DNA of 57,615 nucleotides from Rachicladosporium sp. CCFEE 5018 (lineage: Eukaryota > Ascomycota > Dothideomycetes > Cladosporiales > Cladosporiaceae), in assembly GCA_002077045.2 (NCBI GenBank), contig KZ111142.1, positions 546,346-603,960 of the forward strand, read 5' to 3'. Under the pieces are notes generated by a model. That model saw only the letters and a program-made list of their open reading frames with translations, did not search any database and was not told the origin of the DNA. The first letter of the stretch is position 1; each line of letters opens with the position of its first letter. A program made the translations under genes and the position numbers. Shown here one piece after another: positions 9,951 through 20,119 of the stretch.

Positions 9951-10581
9951 TCACAGCGCAAACCCTCGTCTCGTCATAACAGCAATCTTCCCACTCTCCT
10001 CACTCGCGTCCCAAAACCCCAGTTCCTTACCATAAAACGCCATGCCCTTCCCCGGCGTAGCTACCAAAAACGCCCTTCGAAGCGCGGGCATACTATCAAT
10101 CACCTCCCCACAAGAGGCCACAAGCCATTTGCCTAGATCTAAACCCCGGTGAGAAGGGGAAATGTAGACGTCCGTCAGGTAGCACGTGGATACGTGGTCT
10201 GTGATGAAGCGCGCGAGGCCGATTTGCTTCGGTGCCGCTGGTGATGGGCCATTTATTGATGGAGAGGGGGTCCGGGGTGTGGATGGCTCGGAGACGGTGG
10301 CTGGTTCAGGAATAGCAGGAGGGACTCGTAGACGCCTAGCGTAGTTGAATGTTGGAGCATGAGTTTCAGGGTATCGATGTCGAGGCGTTTGGCCCACTGT
10401 GAGTCGTCAGATTCGATGATGGAGAGACTGAATACGGAGCACGAGTACGCACGTACATCTCCTCGCTCTCGAAGGCATTGTTGATCATGTCCAAGTCCAG
10501 CAAGTCGATGGACGTCGAGATGAGGTATTCGACGCCTTTGACTTCTTTCTGCCACTCACGGACTGGAGTTGATGTAGCCAT
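9951..10581 (-). CDS. GNAT N-acetyltransferase with interrupted frame (pseudogene or base error)
   Basis: Exon 1 is 10581-10453 (MATSTPVREWQKEVKGVEYL onward, ending in EEMY). The intron 10452-10397 (56 nt) has donor GTGCGT and ends CACAG. Exon 2 starts at 10396 as WAKRLDIDTLKLM and LGVYE. At about 10325 the frame breaks: one extra base would continue VYE into VPPAIPEPATVSEP, which then runs open to the stop at 9951 through QIGLARFITDHVSTCYLTDVYISP and RRAFLVATPGKGMAFYGKELGFWD. The unshifted frame stops at 10253. The acetyl-CoA loop, usually R/Q-x-x-G-x-G/A, reads RGLDLG, with Asp for the first Gly. Both defects point to decay. A weak 47-nt intron (GTCTAC to CCGAG) could also restore frame but would delete the conserved VYE. 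Substrate unknown. Confidence 0.65.
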
Positions 10582-10978
10582 CGTCGCAGCCTGAAGGTCA
10601 CGAATTGTCTCTGATCTACCACTCACAGGCGAGTGGCTGTTCCTGGAATCAACGCTGTTGTCCAGAACTCTGTTGCAATGACTTCTGCGCCGTGTTTGGT
10701 GTGCAAATCGCTCAAGTAATTGTGAACTTCAGGTCGATTTTGTGAAGTGGAGCATAAACTCACGGTAGCGACGATATCGCAGCTACTACGCGGCCAATCG
10801 AGCTCAAATCAAGGTCGGAATAATCCGCATACAATCGCATACTGTCTCGCCAACTACGTACTGAGACCATGGGCCGAAAGTCAGAGGCATCAATGTGAAG
10901 CTCATTACATTACGCTATGTACATCCTCGCGGTATCATCAACACCCTTCGAACCCATGCCCCGTGAACCAAGCACCTC
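10582..10978. other. intergenic, 397 bp
   Basis: Upstream of the GNAT gene and downstream of the maltose-permease-like gene. I see no gene or clear site. Confidence 0.45.
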
Positions 10979-12751
10979 TCACCTCATCTCCCCATCCTTA
11001 CCCACCCCAGTCGTCCCATACTCCGATCCCGTACTCGCCCCCCTCTCGCCCTCCCCCGCAAACACATCCACACTAGCCTTCGCGAACTTCCGCGCAGGAA
11101 CCTTCTGCTCAAACAACACGTCCAGCTCCGCGAACGTCCTCCCCTTCGGCTCCGGCAAGCGGAAATAAGAGTATACAATACAACCCGCGCAGCTCGCGGC
11201 CCAGAAAAAGCCAGTGTAGTTCCCCCAATTCCACGCCGTGGGATTGATCATGTAAGGCGTAAGGACCGAGCAGACGATACCTACTATGACGTATAGTCCG
11301 CGGCCTAGAACGACAGTCTTGATTTGCAGACGGCGCGTTGAGAGTTCGGCGACGAGAGAGTAGGCGACGGTGCCGACGGTGAGTTGGTAGACCGCGGCCC
11401 AGACGATCATTATGGAGCCTGTGGCTAGCGCGGATTGATCCCGGTGGGAAGCGGGGACGAGTCCGAGGAACCCCATGATGAAGAGCATTAAGCAGAGTCC
11501 ACAGAGTCCGTAGAGGAACAGCGTTCGCCGGCCGAGGCCAGCGCTCATGAGTCCCCAGGCACCCAAGACGCCGACCATGTTTATGGCGTACTGGCCCATC
11601 GCGAAGGAATATGAAGTCGAGGGGTCCAAGCCGGCTTGTTGCAGGAAGTAAGTGCTGTAATTTGAAAAGCTGTTACCCGATAAGTTCTGCATGGCCCAGA
11701 CCATGCAGACGATTTCCGTGCGGCGGAGATCGACGCCCTTGAAGCAGTCGAGGTAGGAGGCGCCGGACGTCAACTTCTCTTCGAGACGCGTGGTGTGCAC
11801 CATCATGCTCACGGTCTCATCGGCGTCGAAATCGGTTTCACGGTTCAGGGAAGTGAGGCGGAGGAGCGAGTTTTTGGCGTCGGCAATGCGACCTTTGCGG
11901 ACTAGCCACCAGGGCGACTCCGGGGCGAAGGCTATGCCTACTGCGAGGGGGACGGGCCACATCCACTGTAGGGCGTAAGGGATGCGGTAGGCCCAGTGAT
12001 CGTTGCGGTTGAGCATCGCTTTGATGACGCCGATTGCTATGAGCTGGCCGAGACCCCAGCAGAAGTTGACGTAGGTTGTTAGGTAGCCGCGCAGGGCTAC
12101 GGGGCAGACTTCGGAGGCGTACTGCGAGCATTGTCAGCGAGACCGAGCATGACCCTTAGAGACGACGGCGAGGAAACTCACGCTGATCGTCAACGTCTGG
12201 AATACTCCCCAAGGAATACCGCATAGTATCTCCGCTACAAGCAACTGCGCCAACGAATTCGCCGTGAAAAAGATCGCCGTAAACCCCATAATCAGAGTCA
12301 AACACCCCACAACAGTCCACTTGTACCCAAACCTCTCACTCACAAACCCATTCAAAATCAACCCAATAATCTCGCCCACATTCGCGCCATTACTCAGCCC
12401 AGATTGCCATGCAGCTGAGACCGAAAAACTCCCATCCGGCTGCAGAGTCCCGAACTTCTGATTCCACTGCGGAAACCCGTACAAGTTGTTGACGAGCGCG
12501 AGGTCGAAGCCTTCCATTGCTATGCAAGTGGAGATTAGGAGGGACCAGGCGATGGCTTTGGGGTACAGGCGTATGCCTTGCATGAGAGTCATGCTGTGTT
12601 CTTTGTCGGAGGCTGACTTCGCGTTGAGGGTCGTCTGCTCGGAGGTTTCCGTGTGTGCTGCTGCTTCGACTGAGGATGTGCGAAGTGGCGAGGCGTGTTT
12701 CTTGTCCATATCATGAGGCGCACCGGCCTCGGGAATGCGTTCTTGCGCCAT
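10979..12751 (-). CDS. MFS maltose/alpha-glucoside permease-like transporter
   Basis: Exons are 12751-12182 and 12121-10979. The intron 12181-12122 (60 nt, GTGAGT to GCAG) joins QTLTIS to YASEVCPVALRGYLTTY, and the product is 570 aa. The family is the maltose permease/alpha-glucoside:proton symporter group of the sugar porters, with about 12 membrane helices in the plasma membrane. Motifs are GFPQWNQKFG after helix 1, NGFVSERFGYKWT in loop 2-3, APESPWWLVRKGR after helix 6, LGRRTLFLYG in loop 8-9 and LPEPKGRTFAELDVLFE after helix 12. The start MAQERIPEAG (12751) is chosen over the in-frame ATG at 12844 because the extra 31 residues look like untranslated leader. Sugar specificity cannot be read from the sequence. 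Confidence 0.88.
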
Positions 12752-13640
12752 GGTGATGCGCGGGTATAGTTCGCGGTGTAATTCGGCAACACCCTCAAAG
12801 CTACCAATGCTGAAGAGATACCAAAGGGAAAGCGGTGAGTTCAAGAAAGAATTGCATACTTAACAGCGCGGATCATTGTTGTCGAGCATAGCGCTCCGAA
12901 TTGAGGTGGGGACGGCGACACGCGACCGAGCAGGCACTAGTCAGTTATAGGACCATGGCCAGCTCCAAGCAGCGTGCACAAGGGCGACGCATGGCTGAAT
13001 GAGAGTGGCAGGAAGCTAGTAGACTGTGGGAGTGGTCACGCTGGTCATGGGAGCTGAGGCATGGAAAGATGGCTGTTGCAATCGAGGAGAGATGCGGAGA
13101 AACGCACATCGTGAAGTGCATTACCTCGGCGTTCAGGCGAAACAGTTTATCCGCTTCATCAAACGCCACTCCGCAGATACAATGGAGACAATGATTGACT
13201 TTTGAACTTATTGGATTTTTCATACACCTCCCCAGCTTCATATAGACTACATACCCCTCCCCATCTTCCCAGCCCATCTCCTCTATGCCATGTACCCGCA
13301 CTCCAGACGCCTCGCCGAGTCCAACACGCCCGTCCGCCCGCAAAGCACACAATCTATCAACACCAGGACCCTCAACAAGGTCCGATATATATATGCAAGA
13401 AATGAACTCTGCTCTGATTTCTTCGTTCGCGATACCGATCGCGTTGTAACAGCAGAGGGAACGCCGGGAGGATGCCAGACACCTGGAGCGAAAGGAGGGG
13501 AGCGCCGGGCTATGCAGAACAAGCAGGGTCGTGGGGCGAGGTCGGAGGGTCGAGTGTACATGAAGCGTCGGAGCTGGCGTAGGAAGTCGATATCCAACGT
13601 CGTGCAGCAGACTTGCAAAGTACAAGCCTTGAGTTCAGTC
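12752..13640. other. intergenic, 889 bp
   Basis: This is the upstream region of the MFS permease and the 3' flank of the KRE6-like gene. A 226-codon minus-strand frame (13625-12945) overlaps the KRE6 3' end but has no recognisable domain. I treat it as chance. Confidence 0.45.
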
Positions 13641-15909
13641 TCATCGCCACGGAATCCACGACCGCTTCGCCTTCTTAGCCTTATGCGCCATCTTCCTCTC
13701 CTTGTTCTTGCCCGAGCTCGTGCTAGTCGAGCACTGATCGACAAACGAGTTCTGAGGCCAACTGTAACCCGCTTTGTCCCTGCGCTAATGTCAGCAATCA
13801 CCCAAAATACAGTTATCGTGCAGCTCCACTTACCAGTGCGTCAGGTTAGGGTTGGTGTACGCCTCCCCATGATTCGCAATATACTGCGTCGTCGGATATC
13901 CCGCCGGATCACAAGTCAACTCATCCCCATCGCCCTGATAGACTCTTACATAGTCGATCCGCATAGTCGCAGGCATAAGCGGTGCAAGACCAGTCAAATT
14001 TAACTCAGCGAATCCAGTACTCATACCGAAATTGAGAATCAGCGCCAATGGTTCCTCAGGAATCACGCGTTGTCCGACATTGCCATTCGGCCCCGTAGCG
14101 GCGCCAGTGACTTTCCACGTATCCACATCGCCGACATTCCAGAGAATATATCCGTCCGCGCCGGGGGTATACTCGAAGCCGTACTTCTGGTATGCTTTGC
14201 CGTCATACCAGTTATTGTTCAGCAGCGTTACCGTAGACAGAGCTTGCTGGTACACGCCTCCCTGGTAGGAGTTCATAGCCGAGACCTTCGAGTCGTACAG
14301 CTCAATGGCGTCCGTGTTGGGCCGCCACAAGAGGTCAAATGGCGCGACTTGGAACGACTGTGACGCCGAGCCGACTTGGTTGTTCGCGTCTAGATGCCCG
14401 ACGGAAGCCTCCAGCGCATCGATCTCGGGCGCGCTTCGGGCGATACCCGGGGAAGGGTGGTCTTCGCCCTCGCAGGAGCAGCCTGGCAAGCGCATGCCCG
14501 GGAGACTGCTGAGACCGTCTGGGTCGGACTGATTCCAGGTCACACCGACGTCGCATTCATCGTGGTAGCTGTACGGCCACATGCCGTCTGTTGTTGATAG
14601 ATAGCCTGGTCGGCCGAGGTTGCCCATGGCCCAGAAACCAGGCCAGAACCCGATTGTGTCTCCTCGTCCGGGGAGTGAGATCGCAGCCTCCATGTAGCCT
14701 CCCTTGAAGCACATTTGATTCCAGGATTGCAACATGCCAGACCTGTAGTTGAGATTGTGGGATTGGAAGGCGTCGAATTTGAGCGTGAGAAGGCCATCTT
14801 TGGTCGTTGCAGCATCAGGGTCGTACCACTGTGTGAAGAGTCAGCACTTCCACCTGTGTACTCACAGCGCCTCGTATTCAATGCATACCTCCAAATCCTG
14901 CGTAGCGCCATACCAAAAGTCCATGGCCGTCCAGTAAGCATCATCGCCCGGGTAGAATGTCCGTCCATCCTCATTGAACTCGTCACTAAACACCAACTGC
15001 TGTGTTTTACCATTTGTATCTTTTCGCGACATTGCACTCTTCGGCGTATCCGGATCTATCAAACCCGTCCGCACGTTCTTCAGCGTTGGCGCATTCCCAT
15101 CGAGGCAGTTCGGATCCAGTTTGCACAAGTCCGAGCCGGCGGGTTTTATGGCCTTTTGTACGAACGTTCTGCATTTCCTGTCAGCACACTGCAAGTCTTG
15201 CCCGCTGATCAGCAGCAAGCACTCACAATATCGGGTATCCAATGAACAGTATCAACACTCCCAACGTGATGAGCGCTAAACCGCCAACATTCACCAGTCC
15301 TCGCTTACTAAACAGGTCTGAGCAGTCCAGCTTCTCCTTCTCGTTCGGGTCCGGGTTATGCAGGTAGTCGTCCTTCTCCACATCTTCGGGAAACAGCAGC
15401 AGACCTGCAGATGGCAAGATGTTGTACTTCTCGCTCACAGTCTGTGTGTTCACGCCATCCTCATCACTGCCTGCTCTTGACGGTGCTCTCGAGTCATCGA
15501 ACGGTGATGCGAATGGCCCGCCATACCGACTGTCTCTGCTTCCTGCACTTTCCGATGACCATGACGTTCTTCGCGAGTTGAAGCCACTTGCCGTCGGACT
15601 GTCCTCATCGCGAAACCGTCTCGTCTTGTTTCTTCGCGGTGGCAGTAACAGCTCAGCCGACTCCTGTGGCCCCTGATTATCATACACGCCCGGCTGCCGT
15701 AGCGAGCCCGCCGTGCCTGGCCGCGGTGCCTGGGCGGCGCCTGCGGATGTGAGTGACCGCGACGAAGGCTGCCGTGCAGTCTGTGGCCGCGACTGTGAAT
15801 CGGATTGTTGTTGTTGGTCGATATTGAGAAGGTCACCACTCCCCGAGTTCAGTCGGATGTGAGGTGGCGCGTGCCTTGGCGGCGGGAGAGAAGGGTCGTT
15901 GTCCATCAC
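13641..15909 (-). CDS. KRE6/SKN1-like beta-1,6-glucan synthesis protein (GH16 fold)
   Basis: Exons are 15909-15227, 15168-14889, 14828-13834 and 13779-13641 (introns of 58, 60 and 54 nt, all GT-AG), giving 698 aa. Kre6/Skn1 proteins are type II membrane proteins of the ER, Golgi and cell surface that are needed for beta-1,6-glucan in the wall. The order here is a cytosolic serine-rich tail of about 200 residues, one membrane helix (GGLALITLGVLILFIGYPIL, about 209-228), and a lumenal GH16-type domain with FSDEFNEDGRTFYPGDDAYW and the GH16 motif EIDALE at about 456-461. It ends with SWPQNSFVDQC and a basic tail. Kre6 activity as a glucanase or transglycosylase is not established. It is divergent from DPH1 across 1.5 kb. 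Confidence 0.92.
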
Positions 15910-17448
15910 TGTTCCGCAGGCCGGGCGGAGTAGTGTGGAAGAAGGGGGATATGGGCGCTACCGAGTCTGTACTGCAGTTCTGATGACGCGAGTGTGGTTT
16001 CAGTGAATGTGTGTTGTGTTGTGTCGTGGATCGTCCACACTCGCAAGTCAAGCGAATGTGTGTATTGTCAGCGCGAGTGGTCCAGCCGTGCGCAGTCAGG
16101 CAGTCAGGCGGATTGACAGTTGTGTTGTTGTGGTCAGCCAGGAATAATTCAGGCTTATGCAGGTCCCGAAAGAGCGTCGGTCGGCCGCGTGTTACGGGGG
16201 CGCTGCGGTGAGGCGCAGGTGACGCGAGTCGTGTTGGGAAGAGCAGCAACAGCGGCGGAGAGGAGAGGTGGGAGGTATATGGCGGCGGTGATGGGAGAGA
16301 CAGCGACGACGAGGGTGGGAGGTGTGTGTCTTGTGTGAGAATGGGCGTCGGGTCTCGCGTAGCACAAGTCTCTACTCGTGCTGTCCAAAGAAGGGGTGCA
16401 GCATAGGTCTGTGCTCGCCCGTCCTTGAGAGATGCGGCTCCACACCAATCGTCCACGCAATGTCTTCTGCTGTTCGCCACTCCTTGTTGTTGTATCCTAC
16501 ATTGCTCACACTGCGAATGGCACCAGCACAGCATGACCAGGCAATCCGTGAGTGGGAAAGCCGAAGCTAGAGTCGTCACGCGGTCACGACAACGCTGTCA
16601 TCGGGCAACGCGGAGAAAAGTTTACTTCACGCTGCCGTCGCTGCATCTTCGGCGCAGCGACGGCCATAACGACCTAGCAACATCCATCCTGCATACTACT
16701 GTATGCAAAATACCGCAGGCAACACACACTCATTGTTCACGCTGTACGAGGGACGGCACCGAGGAAGCGCGTAACGTCAGCATGTTGTGTCTCAACGCTA
16801 CCCGAAATACATTACCCATCCCGGCTCTTTCTCCACCATCCGCAGGCATGTCACCACACGCGCTACGGGTCCCCCAGCGTGTTGACAAAGTGTCTTCCGG
16901 CAAGGTGGTGCAGATGCATAAATAGTGAGATCAGCCATTGCGACAGCCGTGAAGGATGCTCAGCTACTGGTCAATCGTTGGCCACGATGATACGTGTATA
17001 TGTGGAGGAGTATTGCCGTTAGGTGATTCCACAAGGTAGATTACAGACTGTATAGTAGGTTCAACTACGCCACAGGGTTCAGCTTCGCGATGTCGGAAAC
17101 CGTTACGCCTGGACCGAGCGCCTCGAATATGCATCTTCACGTGGCACTATATGGTAGTCTATCGTCACAGAAGTCGCAGCTGGTAGAGAGTCGTCCTTGC
17201 GCATACCAGATGACTTGCGGAGACTGATTATCAGACCACTCCTATTCTATCAGCTGCAACCGCCGTCAGACCAACGTCTGATCAGACATACTGAGCGAAA
17301 TACCTCTGTCGTTGCAGCAGTTTTGGACTTTTCACCTTGCTGCGTCTGCGATACATCCCGAGACGTAATCACAAAGGTGATATCAGCGAGCTTGAGTCAC
17401 TAGTAGGCTGGTGGCGCGAGAAGCGGGACTCCACAAGGAGCAGCAAGC
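15910..17448. other. intergenic, 1.5 kb, divergent promoters
   Basis: The region lies between the divergent KRE6-like and DPH1 starts. It contains a long stretch that is CT-rich on the KRE6 sense strand (about 16330-16200), a composition common in fungal promoters and leaders. None of the reading frames here has recognisable domains. Confidence 0.45.
16200..16335 (-). promoter_or_regulatory. CT-rich tract upstream of KRE6-like gene
   Basis: On the minus strand this stretch is strongly pyrimidine-rich and lies 290-425 bp upstream of the ATG at 15909. Pyrimidine-rich tracts often precede transcription starts in filamentous fungi. That it acts as a promoter element is inference only. Confidence 0.25.
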
Positions 17449-18866
17449 ATGGAGGAAGACAGAGCCATCGCGGACCTTGGACCCGATGTCTCGACAGGCT
17501 TCGAGAAAGAAGAGGACATGGCGGTGAAGACACCCAAGAGGAGATTCGTAGGGCGAAGAGTAGCAGATGCCAAAGCTGCGGCGCGGGCAGAAGCCGAAGG
17601 CAGCAGTGCGGTCGAGGATAGCAGCGCAGTACAAGGTGCATTCCACTACACACCCCAGCGATCTTTCAACAAGTCGCTGACGCTCCTCTCCCAGTCGCGC
17701 CTCGTCGTCGTCCAGCACGCACCTTGAACAATGTTCCCGACTCCATCCTACACGATGTCGCGATCAACGAGGCTATCGCTCTCTTGCCGAAGAACTACAA
17801 TTTTGAGCTGCACAAAACTATCCACCGCATCCGCACATCTGGCGCGCAGAAGATAGCATTGCAAATGCCAGAAGGCCTCCTCCTCTTCGCCACAACAATC
17901 TCAGACATCCTCACGCAGTTCTGCCCGAACACAACATACCTGATCATGGGCGACGTGACCTACGGCGCCTGCTGCATAGACGACTACACCGCGCGTGCGC
18001 TCGGCTGCGATATGCTGATCCACTACGCACATAGCTGTCTCATCCCCGTAACGACGACACAAATCCAGACACTGTACGTCTTCGTAGACATCAGCATTGA
18101 TGTGCCGCATTTACTAGCAACGATCGAGCGAAACTTCAAGCCCGGCAGCACGATAGCCATGGTCGGCACGATTCAGTTCAACGCTACGCTGCACGGCACC
18201 GCTCCCCAACTCCGCGCAGCAGGCTACAAGATCCTCATCCCTCAGATCGCGCCACTATCGAAGGGTGAGATCCTCGGCTGCACGTCCCCACACCTCACCA
18301 AAGAGGAGAACGTAGACTGTATCCTCTACCTGGGCGACGGGAGGTTCCATCTCGAAAGCGCGATGATCCACAACCCCAAAATCCCGGCTTACAGATATGA
18401 TCCCTACTCCCAGCGACTCACGCACGAAGTCTACGACCACGACACCCTCCTCGCGGACCGCAGTAAAGCTCTCGCCGGCGCGCGGACTGCGAAGAAGTGG
18501 GGTTTGATCCTCGGCTCCCTTGGTCGGCAAGGGAATCCGCACACCCTCACTTTAGTCCAAAACCACTTGCGAGACCGCGGCATACCGTACGTCAATTTGC
18601 TGCTTAGCGAAATCTTCCCTGGCAAGCTGGCCACGATGCCAGATGTCGAGTGTTGGGTGCAGGTTGCTTGTCCGAGGCTGAGCATAGACTGGGGGTATGC
18701 TTTCGCGAGACCGTTGTTGACGCCTTATGAAGCGCTGGTTGTGCTGGGACAAAGGGAGGGATGGGAGAAGGAGGGGCGGTATCGCATGGATTATTATGGA
18801 AGGGAGGGGCTGGGGAGGGTGAAGGAGGAGGATTTGAGCGTTAAGGCGGTGGAGGCTGCGGCTTGA
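17449..18866 (+). CDS. DPH1: diphthamide biosynthesis protein 1
   Basis: Exons are 17449-17635 and 17695-18866. The intron 17636-17694 (59 nt, GTGCAT to CCCAG) joins SSAVQ to VAPRRRPARTLNNVP, and the product is 452 aa. Dph1, with Dph2, transfers the 3-amino-3-carboxypropyl group of SAM to a histidine of elongation factor 2, the first step to diphthamide, by iron-sulfur radical chemistry in the cytosol. The three cluster cysteines are visible: GDVTYGACC (about 155), HYAHSCLIP (177) and VACPRLSIDWG (388). The stretch NEAIALLPKNYNFELHKTIHRI and the later LILGSLGRQGNP are typical of the family. The N-terminal KRRFVGRR leader is also usual in fungi. It ends 18 bp before the convergent thioesterase gene. 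Confidence 0.93.
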
Positions 18867-18884
18867 GATGGGAGGGGGTGGGGT

Positions 18885-19550
18885 TTACAGCTTTGCTGTT
18901 TTACTTAGAGGCGTGTCGTCGTCGGACTTCCTGCTACTTGACATGCTGGGGTCTTGCTCACTGCCCTTCAGCAACGGCGTGATACCCTCCCGAATATTCT
19001 TCGGCACGCCCTCACCCTCTACTTTATTCGTAATTCGATTCACCCATATCTGCACGAACCTGCCACACACACTCATTAGCACGCCCCCATCTCGTCCCTT
19101 CACTCACCCTGGATAGAAAGATCAACTCACCCCCCCACCACCTTAACCCCTCCCTCCCCCTGCCAAAACGCGACTTCATACATGACGCTCCCCCTCCCCA
19201 CCTTCACGACCCTAAGCCCCACGTCTAGCACGCCAGGGTACTGGCAGCTGCCGAAGTAATCACAATACGTATTCGCCACGAGCCCGACGAAAGGGGAATG
19301 TTGGGGTGAGTAAGAATGGGGAAGTTGAGTGATTAGGTAGGAGTTTATTATGGAGTCGATGAGGATGCCGTAGATGGGGTTGTTGAGGTGGGAGAATTGG
19401 TCGTTGTCAGCCCTGATTGACTATCAGCGAATGGGACGGATTTTGTAGGAAGTGATTGAAGGTGTACCAGCGAGTCCGATATTCTTCGTGGTAGGGGTAG
19501 TCGGAGGGTTTGCGTTGACGCTTTGAGGACAGGTCGAGGGCTAGCGCCAT
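18885..19550 (-). CDS. HotDog-fold acyl-CoA thioesterase (4HBT type)
   Basis: Three exons, 19550-19468, 19412-19131 and 19059-18885, are separated by introns of 55 nt (GTACAC to ATCAG) and 71 nt (GTGAGT to GGCAG). Together they give 179 aa; the open frames alone do not reveal the gene. The fold is that of YbgC/FcbC-like thioesterases: YHEEYRTRWADNDQFSHLNN carries the catalytic aspartate of the D-x-D-x3-H-x-N pattern, and it is followed by YGILIDSIINSYLI, FVGLVANTYCDYF, a hot-dog strand (RGSVMYEVAFWQ) and GGFVQIWVNRITNKVEGEGVP. The usual role is hydrolysis of acyl-CoA or related thioesters; the substrate is unknown. The C-terminal 25 residues are serine-rich and may be unstructured. Confidence 0.85.
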
Positions 19551-20119
19551 AGTATTATCGTGCAGGATGAGGTCAAGTGGCGCGAGTGTAGATACGTGTA
19601 TGACGATCAAGCACTATAGCTATACATGTAATGGGTCGTAGTTCAATACCTCAATGGACGCGGTTCTTTGCCGAGGTGATGGACCATACCGCATCGGCAG
19701 GCCAAACCTAGTCAGTACCTTCAACACCTCCTCTTATTAGTGCCACCTCTGCATATAGCAGCGTTGCGAGGTTCGCTCAAACTATGGACATACGACTGCC
19801 GGTGGGACGAAAAGGATGTGACCGCTCTCGCGTCAGACTTGTTGTTGGGCAGTGGAATTATGATGGTGAGATCTGACAGCTGACAAACATCTTTACATTG
19901 CTTGCCGCGCTCCCACTTGTACAGACATGTATCCCTTTTTCTCACATCTTCCAAATCGTGACCGTTGCTATCGCTTTACTCGCCTAGCCTGATCTTCCGA
20001 ATGCCTACGATTCTGGCCCTGTGTCACCATTGACCGTCGCGGATATCTGGCGTCTCGAACTATAATAGCCTCGTCTGTTTGCTAGCTGGTCTCACCGAGG
20101 ACAACCACGAATCTTCAGT
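19551..20119. other. divergent promoter region, 569 bp
   Basis: Between the thioesterase and FMO starts. No gene or clear site is visible. Confidence 0.45.

Noticed and set aside
12945..13625. 226-codon minus-strand frame with some protein-like stretches
   Set aside because: No domain is recognised; it overlaps the last KRE6 region downstream of the stop and is best explained as chance in a 3' flank.
15833..16579. 248-codon minus-strand frame upstream of the KRE6-like start
   Set aside because: Low-complexity Ser/Pro composition in a CT-rich stretch; no domain, and it overlaps the KRE6 N-terminus in another frame.
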